Under the pieces are notes generated by a model. The model was not told the DNA's origin and searched no databases. It saw nothing but the letters and a program-made list of their open reading frames with translations. A program made the translations under genes and the position numbers. A stretch of 21,208 nt of DNA from the NCBI GenBank assembly GCA_900550625.1, contig URSW01000008.1, positions 1 through 21,208 on the forward strand. The letters are read 5' to 3'. This document shows, one piece after another, positions 1 to 7,978 of this stretch (the first letter of the stretch is position 1; each line of letters opens with the position of its first letter). Source of the stretch: an uncultured Eubacteriales bacterium (GTDB lineage: Bacteria > Bacillota > Clostridia > Oscillospirales > CAG-272).

Positions 1-36
1 AGTCCGCTTTTTCGTCGGAGTTACGCTCCTTATCTA

Positions 37-1263
37 TTAAAACGCCCAATTTCCGTCTCTGAATATCGGAACATCGCGTCCGTCGCGGGTGTGAGCGGTG
101 ATCGAGAGATCCTCAGAGCCTATCATGAAGTCCTCGTGAATCTGCGAATCGTTGATTCCCTTCGCGCGGCACTCGTCAAGCGTATATTTTTCGTAATCCT
201 TCAGGCAGTTCGAGAAGCCCATACCGAGTGCAAGATGGCACGCGGCGTTCTCGTCGAACAGCGTATTGTAGAAGAGTATTCCCGAATTTCTGATCGGAGA
301 ATCGTAGGGTACAAGCGCGCATTCGCCGAGGTATGCCGCGCCTTCGTCCATGGAGATCATCTGCTTCAGAAGCTCTTCGCCGCGCTTTGCCTTCACTTCT
401 ACGGCACGTCCGCACTCAAATCTGATCGAGAAATCCTCAATCAGCTCGCCGCGGTACGAAAGCGGCTTCGTGGAGTAGACTATTCCCTCCGCTTCTCCGC
501 GCTTCGGCGTTGTGAACACCTCCTCCGAAGGAATGTTCGGATTGAAGTAATTTCCGCTTTCGAGAGCGTACTCACCGCCGCCGCAGAAGAGTGCGTCCGG
601 GATCATGCCGACCTTAAGGTCGGTGCCGTTCGACGACTTGTATTCGAGGCTCTCGATTCCGAGTGAGTTCAGATACTCGCAGCGGCGCGCAAGATCCTCG
701 TTGTGCTTTCTCCATGCCTCCTCGGGATCCTCGTCAACGCGGGAGGTTTTGAGTATCGCTTCCCAAAGAAGCTCGACCGCACGGGATGCTCTCTCGCCGG
801 GAAACACCTTCTTCGCCCACTTCACGCCGGGAACAGCCGCAATGCACCACTGATACTTGTTCTCCATCTTATCGCGGATCGGCTTGATCACCTTATAGCG
901 CGCCTGCAGCGCCTTTGCGTTCTTCTCCTGATTTATGCCGCAGAGGCCGTCGGGATCTTCCGAAATGAGATATATCCTGCACGGCAGGGTATCGGCGTAA
1001 TGCTCAAGCTTTGCAACCTCCCAATCATCGAGAGTCGAAAGAGTTTTGAGTGAACGGTGACGGACGTGATATTTCTGCAGAGGCTGATGCGACCACTCGA
1101 CGGTGACCTTGCGGGCACCCGCCTTGTAGCATTCATCCGTCAGCATTTCAACGAATTCCGGCTGATCAAGCTCCGCCTGAATTACAACGTCCTGTCCCTT
1201 CCGGATTTTCACGCCGACTCTTGCAATAAGCTTCGCGTACTTTCTGAGAATAGTCTTTTTCAT
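37..1263 (-). CDS. M29 family metallo-aminopeptidase
   Basis: This 408-residue protein matches the M29 (AmpS/aminopeptidase T) family in length and layout. These are cytoplasmic, dimeric, two-metal exopeptidases that remove N-terminal residues from peptides. The C-terminal half carries the family's metal-site pattern: Glu around 247-248 (IPSEEVF), Glu314 in GECALVP, His343 in AACHLALG, and His376/Asp378 in HEDFMIG. The ligand assignment rests on recalled family motifs, not an alignment. There is no signal peptide. The ATG at 1263 follows an AAAGGA ribosome site. The gene lies 130 bp after the last ATPase gene on the same strand, with a long hairpin in the gap and no clear promoter, so read-through from the ATPase operon is possible. 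No convincing terminator is visible in the 36 bases left before the window edge. Confidence 0.93.
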   Translation of the reverse strand: MKKTILRKYAKLIARVGVKIRKGQDVVIQAELDQPEFVEMLTDECYKAGARKVTVEWSHQPLQKYHVRHRSLKTLSTLDDWEVAKLEHYADTLPCRIYLISEDPDGLCGINQEKNAKALQARYKVIKPIRDKMENKYQWCIAAVPGVKWAKKVFPGERASRAVELLWEAILKTSRVDEDPEEAWRKHNEDLARRCEYLNSLGIESLEYKSSNGTDLKVGMIPDALFCGGGEYALESGNYFNPNIPSEEVFTTPKRGEAEGIVYSTKPLSYRGELIEDFSIRFECGRAVEVKAKRGEELLKQMISMDEGAAYLGECALVPYDSPIRNSGILFYNTLFDENAACHLALGMGFSNCLKDYEKYTLDECRAKGINDSQIHEDFMIGSEDLSITAHTRDGRDVPIFRDGNWAF

Positions 1264-1336
1264 ATGTTTTGTCCTTTCAGGATTATTTTTAATTCGTGTA
1301 TGCGTACCGACGCGCGGTCTGCGTCTTTACGCGCTC

Positions 1337-1375
1337 AAGCGCCCGCCTTCCTAAATATCGGAAGAACGGACGCTT
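1337..1375 (-). other. Long intercistronic hairpin between the subunit D and aminopeptidase genes
   Basis: Arms at 1337-1351 and 1360-1375 pair over about 15 base pairs with one bulge and an 8-base loop. On the minus strand no U-tract follows, so it does not read as a standard intrinsic terminator for the ATPase operon. It could be an mRNA-stabilising or processing stem, or a weak attenuator. The pairing is seen directly; the role is inferred. Confidence 0.5.
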
Positions 1376-1393
1376 TGCGTTATTTTATAATCG

Positions 1394-2092
1394 TTATCGT
1401 GCGTAATCGCACTCTTCTTCGTCGTCGGTGTCGAGCATATCCCGTTTTCTCGCTTCCTCGATCTGTGCCTTTACCATCATATCCTTGACCTTCATGAGTC
1501 TTGAAAGATTTCCTCTCTCGTTTTCGTCAAGCTTCATGGATATTTCCTTGATCTGCACCTCATACTGTGGGATCATGATGTACTCGAGCGCGTTTACGCG
1601 GCGGCGGGTACGTTCGATCTCATCGCACAGAAGAAGCGAGGTCTTTTCAAGCTGAGCGAGGTGCACAAGCTCCGGAAGCACGTCCGTAAGCTCATCCGTT
1701 GCGAGGTCGAGCGCGGACGTTGTGAAAGCGAAGCCGTAGGGAGAAGCGCTCTTGCCCTTGTCATAGCTGAAATCGTACCTCGGCACGATCACGCTCATGA
1801 TATTTTCCTCGCCGACCGAAAGCTCTCCGCCGCCCGCCGGCAGCATAAGAGCCGCAGTCATCATACGCGGATCGGTCTGAGCCGCGGCTATCGAAAAGCG
1901 TCCGTCAACATCGCCGAGCGTCACGGAAAGCTTCTCACGAAGCTCCTTTGCCTCACGGACCGCATCGAGAAAGCGGCGCATGAGCTCGTCGCACTTATCC
2001 TTGAGAAGCTTATGCCCGCGCCGAGCGGTTGCAAGCTGACCCTTGAGCCGCTTCAGCTCCATACGGGTGGGATTAACTTTTATCGCAGCCAT
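1394..2092 (-). CDS. ntpD: V-type ATP synthase subunit D (central rotor stalk)
   Basis: The 232-residue protein starts with the family signature (residues 1-30, including VNPTRMELKRLKGQL) and has the expected long N- and C-terminal helices that form the coiled-coil rotor axle inside the A3B3 ring. With subunit F it transmits rotation to the membrane ring. The tail is unusually acidic (DTDDEEE near the end), which looks like lineage variation and not damage. The gene follows ntpB by 21 bp, as in the E. hirae ntp operon, and is the last ATPase gene here. No NtpH or NtpJ homologue follows; an aminopeptidase does. Confidence 0.96.
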   Translation of the reverse strand: MAAIKVNPTRMELKRLKGQLATARRGHKLLKDKCDELMRRFLDAVREAKELREKLSVTLGDVDGRFSIAAAQTDPRMMTAALMLPAGGGELSVGEENIMSVIVPRYDFSYDKGKSASPYGFAFTTSALDLATDELTDVLPELVHLAQLEKTSLLLCDEIERTRRRVNALEYIMIPQYEVQIKEISMKLDENERGNLSRLMKVKDMMVKAQIEEARKRDMLDTDDEEECDYAR

Positions 2093-2113
2093 CGGGATCT
2101 CCTTTCCGCCGCG

Positions 2114-3493
2114 TTAAGACTCCGGCCAATATTTATCGAGTATTGCGGGCTTGATGCGCTTCATCTCGGAGCGCGGAAGTATCTTAAGCAGCTCCCATCC
2201 GAGATCAAGCGTCTGCTCGATCGTGCGATCCTCGTAGAAGCCCTGATTGATATAGCGCTTCTCGAATTCATCCGAGAACTTCGCATACAGTCTGTCTGTC
2301 GGTGTAAGCGCCGCCTCGCCGAGAACGACCATAAGCTCTTTCGCCTCACGTCCGCGCGCGTAGCTCGAGAAAAGCTGGTTCATCGTGTTCGCGTGATCCT
2401 CTCTCGTTTTGCCTTCGCCGATTCCCTTGTCCTTCAGACGCGAAAGCGAAGGGAGAACATCGACCGGCGGAAGATATCCCTTGCGGTACATCTCGCGAGA
2501 AAGGATTATCTGCCCCTCGGTTATATATCCCGTGAGGTCGGGGATCGGGTGGGTCTTGTCGTCCTCGGGCATCGTAAGGATCGGGATCATCGTGATCGAT
2601 CCCGCGGAGCCCTTCTTGCGTCCCGCACGCTCGTACATTGTCGCAAGGTCGGTGTAAAGGTATCCGGGGTAGCCGCGGCGTCCGGGAACCTCCTTGCGCG
2701 CCGCCGACACCTCGCGCAGCGCCTCGGCGTAATTCGTGATGTCCGTGATTATGACAAGCACATGCATATCGCACTCAAAGGCGAGATACTCCGCCGCGGT
2801 AAGCGCCATACGCGGTGCGCTTATACGCTCGATCGCGGGGTCGGAGGCAAGGTTGACGAACATAACCGTTCTGTCTATCGCTCCGGTCTTTTTGAAGTCG
2901 GAGATAAAGAAGTCCGCCTCCTCAAAGGTTATGCCGACCGCGGCAAACACCACGGCGAATTTCGTTTTCTCTCCCTCGGAGCGGACCTTTGCCTGACGCG
3001 CGATCTGCGCGGCGAGGTTTGCGTGAGGAAGTCCCGAGCCGGAGAAGATCGGGAGCTTCTGTCCGCGGACAAGCGTATTCAGTCCGTCGATCGTCGATAT
3101 TCCCGTCTGTATGAATTCGGAGGGATAGTTTCGCGCGGCGGGATTGATCGGCGTACCGTTTATGTCGAGCGACTTGTCCGGTATTACCGAAGGACCCCCG
3201 TCGATCGGCTCGCCCATTCCGGAAAAGACGCGTCCGAGCATATCCTTCGACACGGGAAGTTCGATCCCGTGACCCGAAAAGCGAACCTTGGAATTTGCGA
3301 GATTCAGCCCCGCAGAGCTTTCGAAAAGCTGAACGAGCACGTTCGAGCCGTTGATCTCGAGGACGCGGCAGCGGCGCTTTTCGCCGTCCGGCAGCTCGAT
3401 CTCTCCGAGTTCGTCATACTTTACGCCGTCCACCTTGCGCAGCAGCATCAGAGGCCCCGCGACCTCTTCTATAGTTCTGTATTCCTTGACCAT
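2114..3493 (-). CDS. ntpB: V-type ATP synthase subunit B (non-catalytic head subunit)
   Basis: The 459-residue protein is full length. It alternates with subunit A in the cytoplasmic hexamer and contributes to the nucleotide interface. Visible landmarks are an N-terminal beta-barrel (about 1-75), a modified phosphate-binding loop SGSGLPHA at 151-158, which takes the place of a true Walker A motif as is normal for B subunits, and the PSLSRL segment whose Arg352 corresponds to the arginine finger of the E. hirae enzyme. The start codon has an AAGGAGG ribosome site inside the end of ntpA. The two genes are one base apart, which implies translational coupling and equal output for the 3:3 head. 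Confidence 0.98.
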   Translation of the reverse strand: MVKEYRTIEEVAGPLMLLRKVDGVKYDELGEIELPDGEKRRCRVLEINGSNVLVQLFESSAGLNLANSKVRFSGHGIELPVSKDMLGRVFSGMGEPIDGGPSVIPDKSLDINGTPINPAARNYPSEFIQTGISTIDGLNTLVRGQKLPIFSGSGLPHANLAAQIARQAKVRSEGEKTKFAVVFAAVGITFEEADFFISDFKKTGAIDRTVMFVNLASDPAIERISAPRMALTAAEYLAFECDMHVLVIITDITNYAEALREVSAARKEVPGRRGYPGYLYTDLATMYERAGRKKGSAGSITMIPILTMPEDDKTHPIPDLTGYITEGQIILSREMYRKGYLPPVDVLPSLSRLKDKGIGEGKTREDHANTMNQLFSSYARGREAKELMVVLGEAALTPTDRLYAKFSDEFEKRYINQGFYEDRTIEQTLDLGWELLKILPRSEMKRIKPAILDKYWPES

Positions 3494-3494
3494 A

Positions 3495-5261
3495 TCAGTT
3501 ATCCTCCTTAGTGCAGAGCGATGCGCATTCCGAATCTATTTCGCTTCTGACGGACGCATATACCGCCTCATAGGTCTCGGGATCGGCATCCTTTGCGCGT
3601 CCGATCTTCTCGCGGCACGCAAGAGAGGAAAGCTTCTCTATATCCGCTCCCTTTCCGAGCGCGTCAAGCGCGCGGTCGCGGAAATAAAGTATCAGCGAAA
3701 GTATCGCGTACTGTTTTTTCAGCGACGAATACGAGTCCGTATCGCTGAACGCATTCTGCTGCAGAAAGTCCTCGCGCACGCTCCGTGCGACTTCAAGAGT
3801 AAGTCTGTCCGTGGGCGACAGTGCGTCAACACCGACAAGCTTCACGATCTCGTCTAGTCCCGCCTCCTCCTGGAGGATTGTTGACATCTGCGCAACGAGC
3901 GAATTCCAATTCGGATCAACGTTCTTCGTATACCATTCGCCGAGGCGGTCCTTGTAGAGCGAGTACGAATTCAACCAATTTATAGCCGGGAAATGACGGC
4001 GGTAAGCAAGCGAGGAATCAAGTCCCCAGAACACCTTGACTATTCGAAGCGTCGCCTGTGTGACAGGCTCGGAGATGTCGCCGCCTTGAGGAGATACCGC
4101 CCCGATCGCCGAAAGCGCTCCGTAGCGCGCGTCCTTTCCGAGGCACTCGACCGCGCCCGCACGCTCGTAAAACTGCGCAAGGCGCGACGTAAGATACGCG
4201 GGGTATCCTTCGTCTCCGGGCATTTCCTCGAGGCGTCCGCTCATCTCGCGGAGCGCCTCCGCCCAGCGTGACGTGGAATCCGCGATAACCGCGACCGAAT
4301 ATCCCATATCGCGGTAATACTCGGCGATCGTGATTCCCGTGTAGATCGACGCCTCGCGCGCCGCAACGGGCATATCAGATGTATTTGCGATGAGCACGGT
4401 ACGCTTCATCAGCGATTCGCCCGTGCGCGGGTCGCGTATCTCGGGGAATTCGTTAAGAACGTCTGTCATCTCGTTGCCGCGCTCGCCGCAGCCGATATAG
4501 ACGACGATATCGACGTTCGACCATTTTGCAAGCTGGTGCTGAACGACGGTCTTGCCCGAGCCGAAGGGTCCCGGCACGCACGCCGTTCCGCCCATTGCTA
4601 TCGGGAAAAGCGTATCTATCGAACGCTGTCCGGTTATCATCGGCTCGGACGGCGGAAGCTTGCGTGAATACGGGCGGCTCTTTCGCACGGGCCATTTCTG
4701 CATCAGCGTAACGTCAAAATATCCGTTTGAGGTATGGATCGCGCCGACCTTGTCGGTCACGGTATATTCGCCGGAGGCAAGGGATTCCACGGTTCCGGCA
4801 ATGCCGTAGGGCACCATTATCTTATGGCGGATGACCTCGGTCTCGTCAACGTATCCGAGAATGTCGCCTGCCTCGACCTTGTCTCCGACCGATGCGGTCG
4901 CAACAAAATTCCACTTCGCCGTCCGATCGAGCGCGGGAAGATTTATTCCCTTCTTTATGTTCGGACCCGCCGCCTCATACATACGCTCAAGCGGGCGCTG
5001 GATACCGTCGTATATCGTGGTTGCAAGTCCCGGTCCGAGCTCTGCCGAAAGCGGCGCTCCCGTGGAGACAACGCGGTCTCCGCGTCCGAGTCCCGCGGTC
5101 TCCTCATACACCTGAATCGATGCGCGATCTCCGTGGATCTCGATTATCTCTCCTATAAGCTGCTGCTCACCGACACGCACGACGTCGAACATATTCGCGT
5201 CGCGCATTCCCTCCGCAATAACGAGCGGTCCGGATATTTTCTGAATTCTTCCCTCAGTCAT
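3495..5261 (-). CDS. ntpA: V-type ATP synthase subunit A (catalytic head subunit)
   Basis: The 588-residue protein is the ATP-hydrolysing or ATP-synthesising subunit. It has the N-terminal beta-barrel (about 1-70), the A-type non-homologous bulge domain (about 110-200), the catalytic P-loop GPFGSGKT at 231-238, the GCGERGNE segment with catalytic Glu260, and DSTSRWAEALRE at 328-339. The C-terminal helical domain is complete. The ATG at 5261 follows a GGAGGAG ribosome site. A 79-bp gap containing a hairpin separates it from the upstream subunit F gene. All catalytic residues looked for are present, so the complex should be active. Confidence 0.98.
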   Translation of the reverse strand: MTEGRIQKISGPLVIAEGMRDANMFDVVRVGEQQLIGEIIEIHGDRASIQVYEETAGLGRGDRVVSTGAPLSAELGPGLATTIYDGIQRPLERMYEAAGPNIKKGINLPALDRTAKWNFVATASVGDKVEAGDILGYVDETEVIRHKIMVPYGIAGTVESLASGEYTVTDKVGAIHTSNGYFDVTLMQKWPVRKSRPYSRKLPPSEPMITGQRSIDTLFPIAMGGTACVPGPFGSGKTVVQHQLAKWSNVDIVVYIGCGERGNEMTDVLNEFPEIRDPRTGESLMKRTVLIANTSDMPVAAREASIYTGITIAEYYRDMGYSVAVIADSTSRWAEALREMSGRLEEMPGDEGYPAYLTSRLAQFYERAGAVECLGKDARYGALSAIGAVSPQGGDISEPVTQATLRIVKVFWGLDSSLAYRRHFPAINWLNSYSLYKDRLGEWYTKNVDPNWNSLVAQMSTILQEEAGLDEIVKLVGVDALSPTDRLTLEVARSVREDFLQQNAFSDTDSYSSLKKQYAILSLILYFRDRALDALGKGADIEKLSSLACREKIGRAKDADPETYEAVYASVRSEIDSECASLCTKEDN

Positions 5262-5315
5262 TATCTCCTCCGCGTCCCTTCATACGGGAGCTTCCTTTCA
5301 TTAAAATCCGCAGCA

Positions 5316-5336
5316 CACGGCAAAAACGCCGCCGTG
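5316..5336 (-). other. Short hairpin between subunit F and A genes
   Basis: CACGGC and GCCGTG form a six-pair GC-rich stem around a 9-base loop in the 79-bp gap upstream of ntpA. No U-tract follows on the minus strand. It may help set the level of subunit A relative to the stalk genes; that is inference. Confidence 0.35.
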
Positions 5337-5340
5337 CGAA

Positions 5341-5658
5341 TCACTCTTTATAAACTATATCTGCGCCGACCGCGCGCTCCACCGCGCGCCTCATAACGAG
5401 CGTTGCGCCGCCGCTTCCCTCCGCCGTTCCCGGAAGGACCGACACTGCGGGAGAAAAGCGCCCTGCATATGAGGCGATCTTATCCGAGAGCGCGTCCGCG
5501 TATTCCGGGGATACGAAGATTATCTCCGCTCCGTCCTTCTCCGCGCGGTCAAGCCCGGATGCGGCGCTTTCCCCGTCCTCGGCAAAATAAACCGAAAATC
5601 CGACGGAGAGATAGCAGAGAACCGCCTCTCTCGATCCGACTATTGCGATTTTTGACAT
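5341..5658 (-). CDS. ntpG: V-type ATP synthase subunit F (central stalk)
   Basis: The 105-residue protein fits subunit F, called NtpG in E. hirae, a small Rossmann-like protein that binds subunit D at the base of the head. The start SKIAIVGSREAV is the expected first beta-strand and loop, followed by a second strand with a short acidic segment (YFAEDGES). The gene starts 14 bp after the end of subunit C and lies just upstream of the catalytic subunits, the canonical position. Sequence conservation is low in this family, so position and length carry much of the call. Confidence 0.92.
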   Translation of the reverse strand: MSKIAIVGSREAVLCYLSVGFSVYFAEDGESAASGLDRAEKDGAEIIFVSPEYADALSDKIASYAGRFSPAVSVLPGTAEGSGGATLVMRRAVERAVGADIVYKE

Positions 5659-5672
5659 TTCAAAACCACCTT

Positions 5673-6665
5673 CTACCGACGCTTTCCGAGAACTGCGCCG
5701 CGTATTTCATTCTGCGCGGCACCGCGCCTGAGATAAGCGCCCGCCGTCATAAATGCGCGGACATCGGATTCGTGCTCGACGATGAACGCGCAGAGCACCT
5801 CCGGTCCGAAAGCGACAAATTTAACCGCAGACAAAAGCTCTTCGCTCTTTGAGTCAAAATATGCTTCGATCTCGCGCACGGCATCGGTCTCCGCATCCGA
5901 CGAATGAAGCAGTGTGGAAAACTCCGTGCCGCACAGCGACGCGGCAAGCGCGTCGGTCGAAAATTCGCCGGACGCGAATTTTTCGCGCGCGAGCGTGCCG
6001 CCCGAAACAAACGCATGGTCAAACAGCGCGCGTTTCGCCGAATCGGAAAGAGCCGTTTTCGCAATACGGAGATATGCCGTCACGTTCGCCGAATCGGCGC
6101 GGACCCCGCAAAGCTTCGAAAGCAGAGGCACACCCGATGCGGCGGCGCTTTTCGCCGTATCTTCAAAGCATCCGGCGTCAAGCGCGAGATCTATCGCCCT
6201 TGCTTCGCCGGTCGAGGCATAGTCGGCAAGCGCTTTTTCAGCCCCCGCCCGTATTCCCTCGGGAAAAGCCTCAAACGAATTCTTCTCGGCGGCACTGTAT
6301 GCCTCGTCCGCGCCGACCGTTCCGAACGGGAACAGCGCAGGACGCGGCGCGTCGGTGATCCGCGCCTTTATGCAGAGCTTGAGATTTGCGGCATCGTACT
6401 TATAAAGCAGGCTGTCAAACAGCGCGGGCACGGGCGAGAACGAACGCACGAGTTTCACCGCCGCCGAAAGATACGCGTCGCAGAGCGCGTCAAGCGTCAA
6501 TCCGTCCTGAGGCATTGCATCCTGCGGGAAAAGCGATCCGACGAAAGCGCAGAGCGCGTCAACGGAGGCGCAGTCCGCAGCCTTTGAAATGCGGTCGTTA
6601 TGCGAAAACTGACCTTCCGATGCGCGTGCAAGCGCAGAAGCCTGAACAAAATCGGTACTTTTCAT
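5673..6665 (-). CDS. ntpC: V-type ATP synthase subunit C (membrane-ring adaptor)
   Basis: The 330-residue, mostly helical protein fits the V/A-type C (d-type) subunit. It is a funnel sitting on the K ring that receives the D/F shaft. Recognition rests on length, the repeated helical organisation, segments such as YKYDAANLKLCIKAR (about 128-142), and its place between E and F. The ATG shares an ATGA overlap with the stop of ntpE, so translation is probably coupled. The sequence is rich in Ala, Ser and Glu and more divergent than the head subunits, as usual for this family. Confidence 0.92.
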   Translation of the reverse strand: MKSTDFVQASALARASEGQFSHNDRISKAADCASVDALCAFVGSLFPQDAMPQDGLTLDALCDAYLSAAVKLVRSFSPVPALFDSLLYKYDAANLKLCIKARITDAPRPALFPFGTVGADEAYSAAEKNSFEAFPEGIRAGAEKALADYASTGEARAIDLALDAGCFEDTAKSAAASGVPLLSKLCGVRADSANVTAYLRIAKTALSDSAKRALFDHAFVSGGTLAREKFASGEFSTDALAASLCGTEFSTLLHSSDAETDAVREIEAYFDSKSEELLSAVKFVAFGPEVLCAFIVEHESDVRAFMTAGAYLRRGAAQNEIRGAVLGKRR

Positions 6666-7312
6666 GAGAACAGCACCTTTACAACTTCGCTCTCGGTGTC
6701 GGCTCTCACAGACGAGATCACAGCCTTGACCGAGCAGTTCGTCTCAATATCACCGTAACGGAGTATGAGTCCGCCCCTTATATCAGCAGTCTCTTCGGCG
6801 ACCGATACGGAGATGTCCTTTCCGTGCTCGCCGAGCAGCTCGGCGGCTCGTCCGAGCACGCGCTCCGAAAGCTTTTCGCGGTCTGCGGAATTGAAGATCA
6901 CTTCAAAATTGCAGTCCGCCTCTTCGCCGTAATGCTCGGCAAGCTCCGCCGCCTCATCAAGGCGCGAGTTCACGGCATCGGCGAGAAGATGCGCAAGAAA
7001 CGAAACGTAATCCTCCTCGGGGAGCGAGCAGATATACTCTTCGGCGTTGGTATATGCGCGGTCGATCAGTCCGACCCTCGCGCGGAGAAGCACTTCGCGG
7101 CGCTTCATCGATGCCGCGCTCTCGGCGCGGGATGCGATCATTGCGCATTCGCGTTCGATTCTTTCGCCGTTCATGCGGCACATATCGTTTATTTTATTCT
7201 CACAGCTTTCATTGAGCTCCGAGATCTCGCGCTCCGCCTTTGCGCGAACGGCTGCGATCTTTTCATCCGCCTCCGCGGCTATTTTATCAATTATTTTGTC
7301 GAAATTATTCAT
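6662..7312 (-). CDS. ntpE: V-type ATP synthase subunit E (peripheral stalk)
   Basis: The 216-residue protein has a long charged N-terminal helix (about residues 5-75, rich in Ala, Glu, Lys and Arg) and a compact C-terminal domain. This is the plan of subunit E, which pairs with the G/H-type subunit to form the stator linking the head to subunit I. Its stop overlaps the start of ntpC by four bases. The upstream side is unusual: a 150-bp gap follows ntpK, with a hairpin after K and a second small hairpin between the GGAGGGAAAGGGA ribosome site and the ATG. No in-frame alternative start with a better ribosome site is visible. Confidence 0.94.
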   Translation of the reverse strand: MNNFDKIIDKIAAEADEKIAAVRAKAEREISELNESCENKINDMCRMNGERIERECAMIASRAESAASMKRREVLLRARVGLIDRAYTNAEEYICSLPEEDYVSFLAHLLADAVNSRLDEAAELAEHYGEEADCNFEVIFNSADREKLSERVLGRAAELLGEHGKDISVSVAEETADIRGGLILRYGDIETNCSVKAVISSVRADTESEVVKVLFS

Positions 7313-7314
7313 AT

Positions 7315-7342
7315 ATACGAGCTGCGTATTCCCTTTCCCTCC
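7315..7342 (-). promoter_or_regulatory. ntpE ribosome site with a hairpin in the spacer
   Basis: On the minus strand the purine-rich site GGAGGGAAAGGGA (7330-7342) ends 17 bases before the ATG, farther than usual. The spacer contains ATACG-cagct-CGTAT (7315-7329), a perfect five-pair stem that leaves only two bases before the ATG. Folding would bring the ribosome site and start codon close together. The spacing and complementarity are seen; the effect is inferred. Confidence 0.45.
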
Positions 7343-7422
7343 GGCGTTTGCAGGTTTTAGGCATGTGCGGAATTTGCATCCGTGTTATGCATATGTCTAA
7401 ATCGCTCTGCCGAAGCTTTTTT

Positions 7423-7442
7423 GAAGGCGTTTTTGCGCCTTC
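7423..7442 (-). other. Hairpin just downstream of ntpK
   Basis: GAAGGCG and CGCCTTC form a perfect seven-pair stem with a six-base loop, 20 bases after the ntpK stop. On the minus strand it is followed by AAAAAAGC and not a U-run, so it is unlikely to be a strong terminator. A 3'-end-protecting stem for the ntpK message is a reasonable alternative. Confidence 0.5.
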
Positions 7443-7462
7443 GCAAGGTAAAATCGACTTTG

Positions 7463-7951
7463 TTATGCGTTGAACGATATGATGGGAAGGAGAGATACAA
7501 GAAGTGCGAATATTGCGTAGGTCTCAACAAGCGCAGCACTGGTTATCGCCTGTCCGATCGAGCCGGGACGGCGTGAAACGAGGCTGATGCCGGCAGCTGC
7601 GACACGTCCCTGCGCAATACCTGAAATAAGTCCGACAATTGCAATAGGAAGAGCGCACGCCAACAGATATGTTCCCTGCATCACAGTCAATTCTACTCCG
7701 CCCGAAAGAACGCCCGCTTTAACGAAGATCATGAATGCGGTAACGAAGCCGTAGATTCCCTGAGTTCCGGGGAGCGCCTGAAGAAGGAGCGCGCGGCCGA
7801 ACTTTGAAGGATCCTCGGCGAGCATCCCGGAAGCCGCCTCACCGACGATTCCGACGCCCTTTGCGCTTCCGCAGCAGGCGAGTATTGCCGCAAGTGCGGC
7901 GCCGAACAATGCGATATTCTGACCGGTAAAAATTGATGAAATGATTCCCAT
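7463..7951 (-). CDS. ntpK: V-type ATP synthase subunit K (proteolipid ring, Na+-type site)
   Basis: The 162-residue membrane protein has four predicted helices arranged as two fused hairpins, like the double-length E. hirae NtpK. Several copies form the rotating ion-carrying ring. All five residues that bind Na+ in NtpK (Leu61, Thr64, Gln65, Gln110, Glu139) have equivalents: Leu60, Thr63 and Gln64 in LPGTQG, Gln114 in GIAQGR, and the carboxylate Glu143 in LVETYA. The first hairpin has no carboxylate, again as in NtpK. This supports Na+ over H+ as the coupling ion. The gene has an AAGGGAG ribosome site and follows ntpI by 27 bp. Confidence 0.97.
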   Translation of the reverse strand: MGIISSIFTGQNIALFGAALAAILACCGSAKGVGIVGEAASGMLAEDPSKFGRALLLQALPGTQGIYGFVTAFMIFVKAGVLSGGVELTVMQGTYLLACALPIAIVGLISGIAQGRVAAAGISLVSRRPGSIGQAITSAALVETYAIFALLVSLLPIISFNA

Positions 7952-7978
7952 TTTTCTTTTCTCCCTTGATTGAATTGA

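Noticed and set aside
1..36. Short GGAG/CTCC stem after the aminopeptidase stop as a terminator
   Set aside because: Only four pairs form with no U-tract, and the window ends there, so it cannot be judged.
1661..3511. 616-codon open frame on the plus strand opposite ntpB and ntpD
   Set aside because: It is the antisense shadow of two clearly functional genes, rich in Arg, Leu and His, with no family resemblance and no ribosome site. High G+C and biased codon use open such frames.
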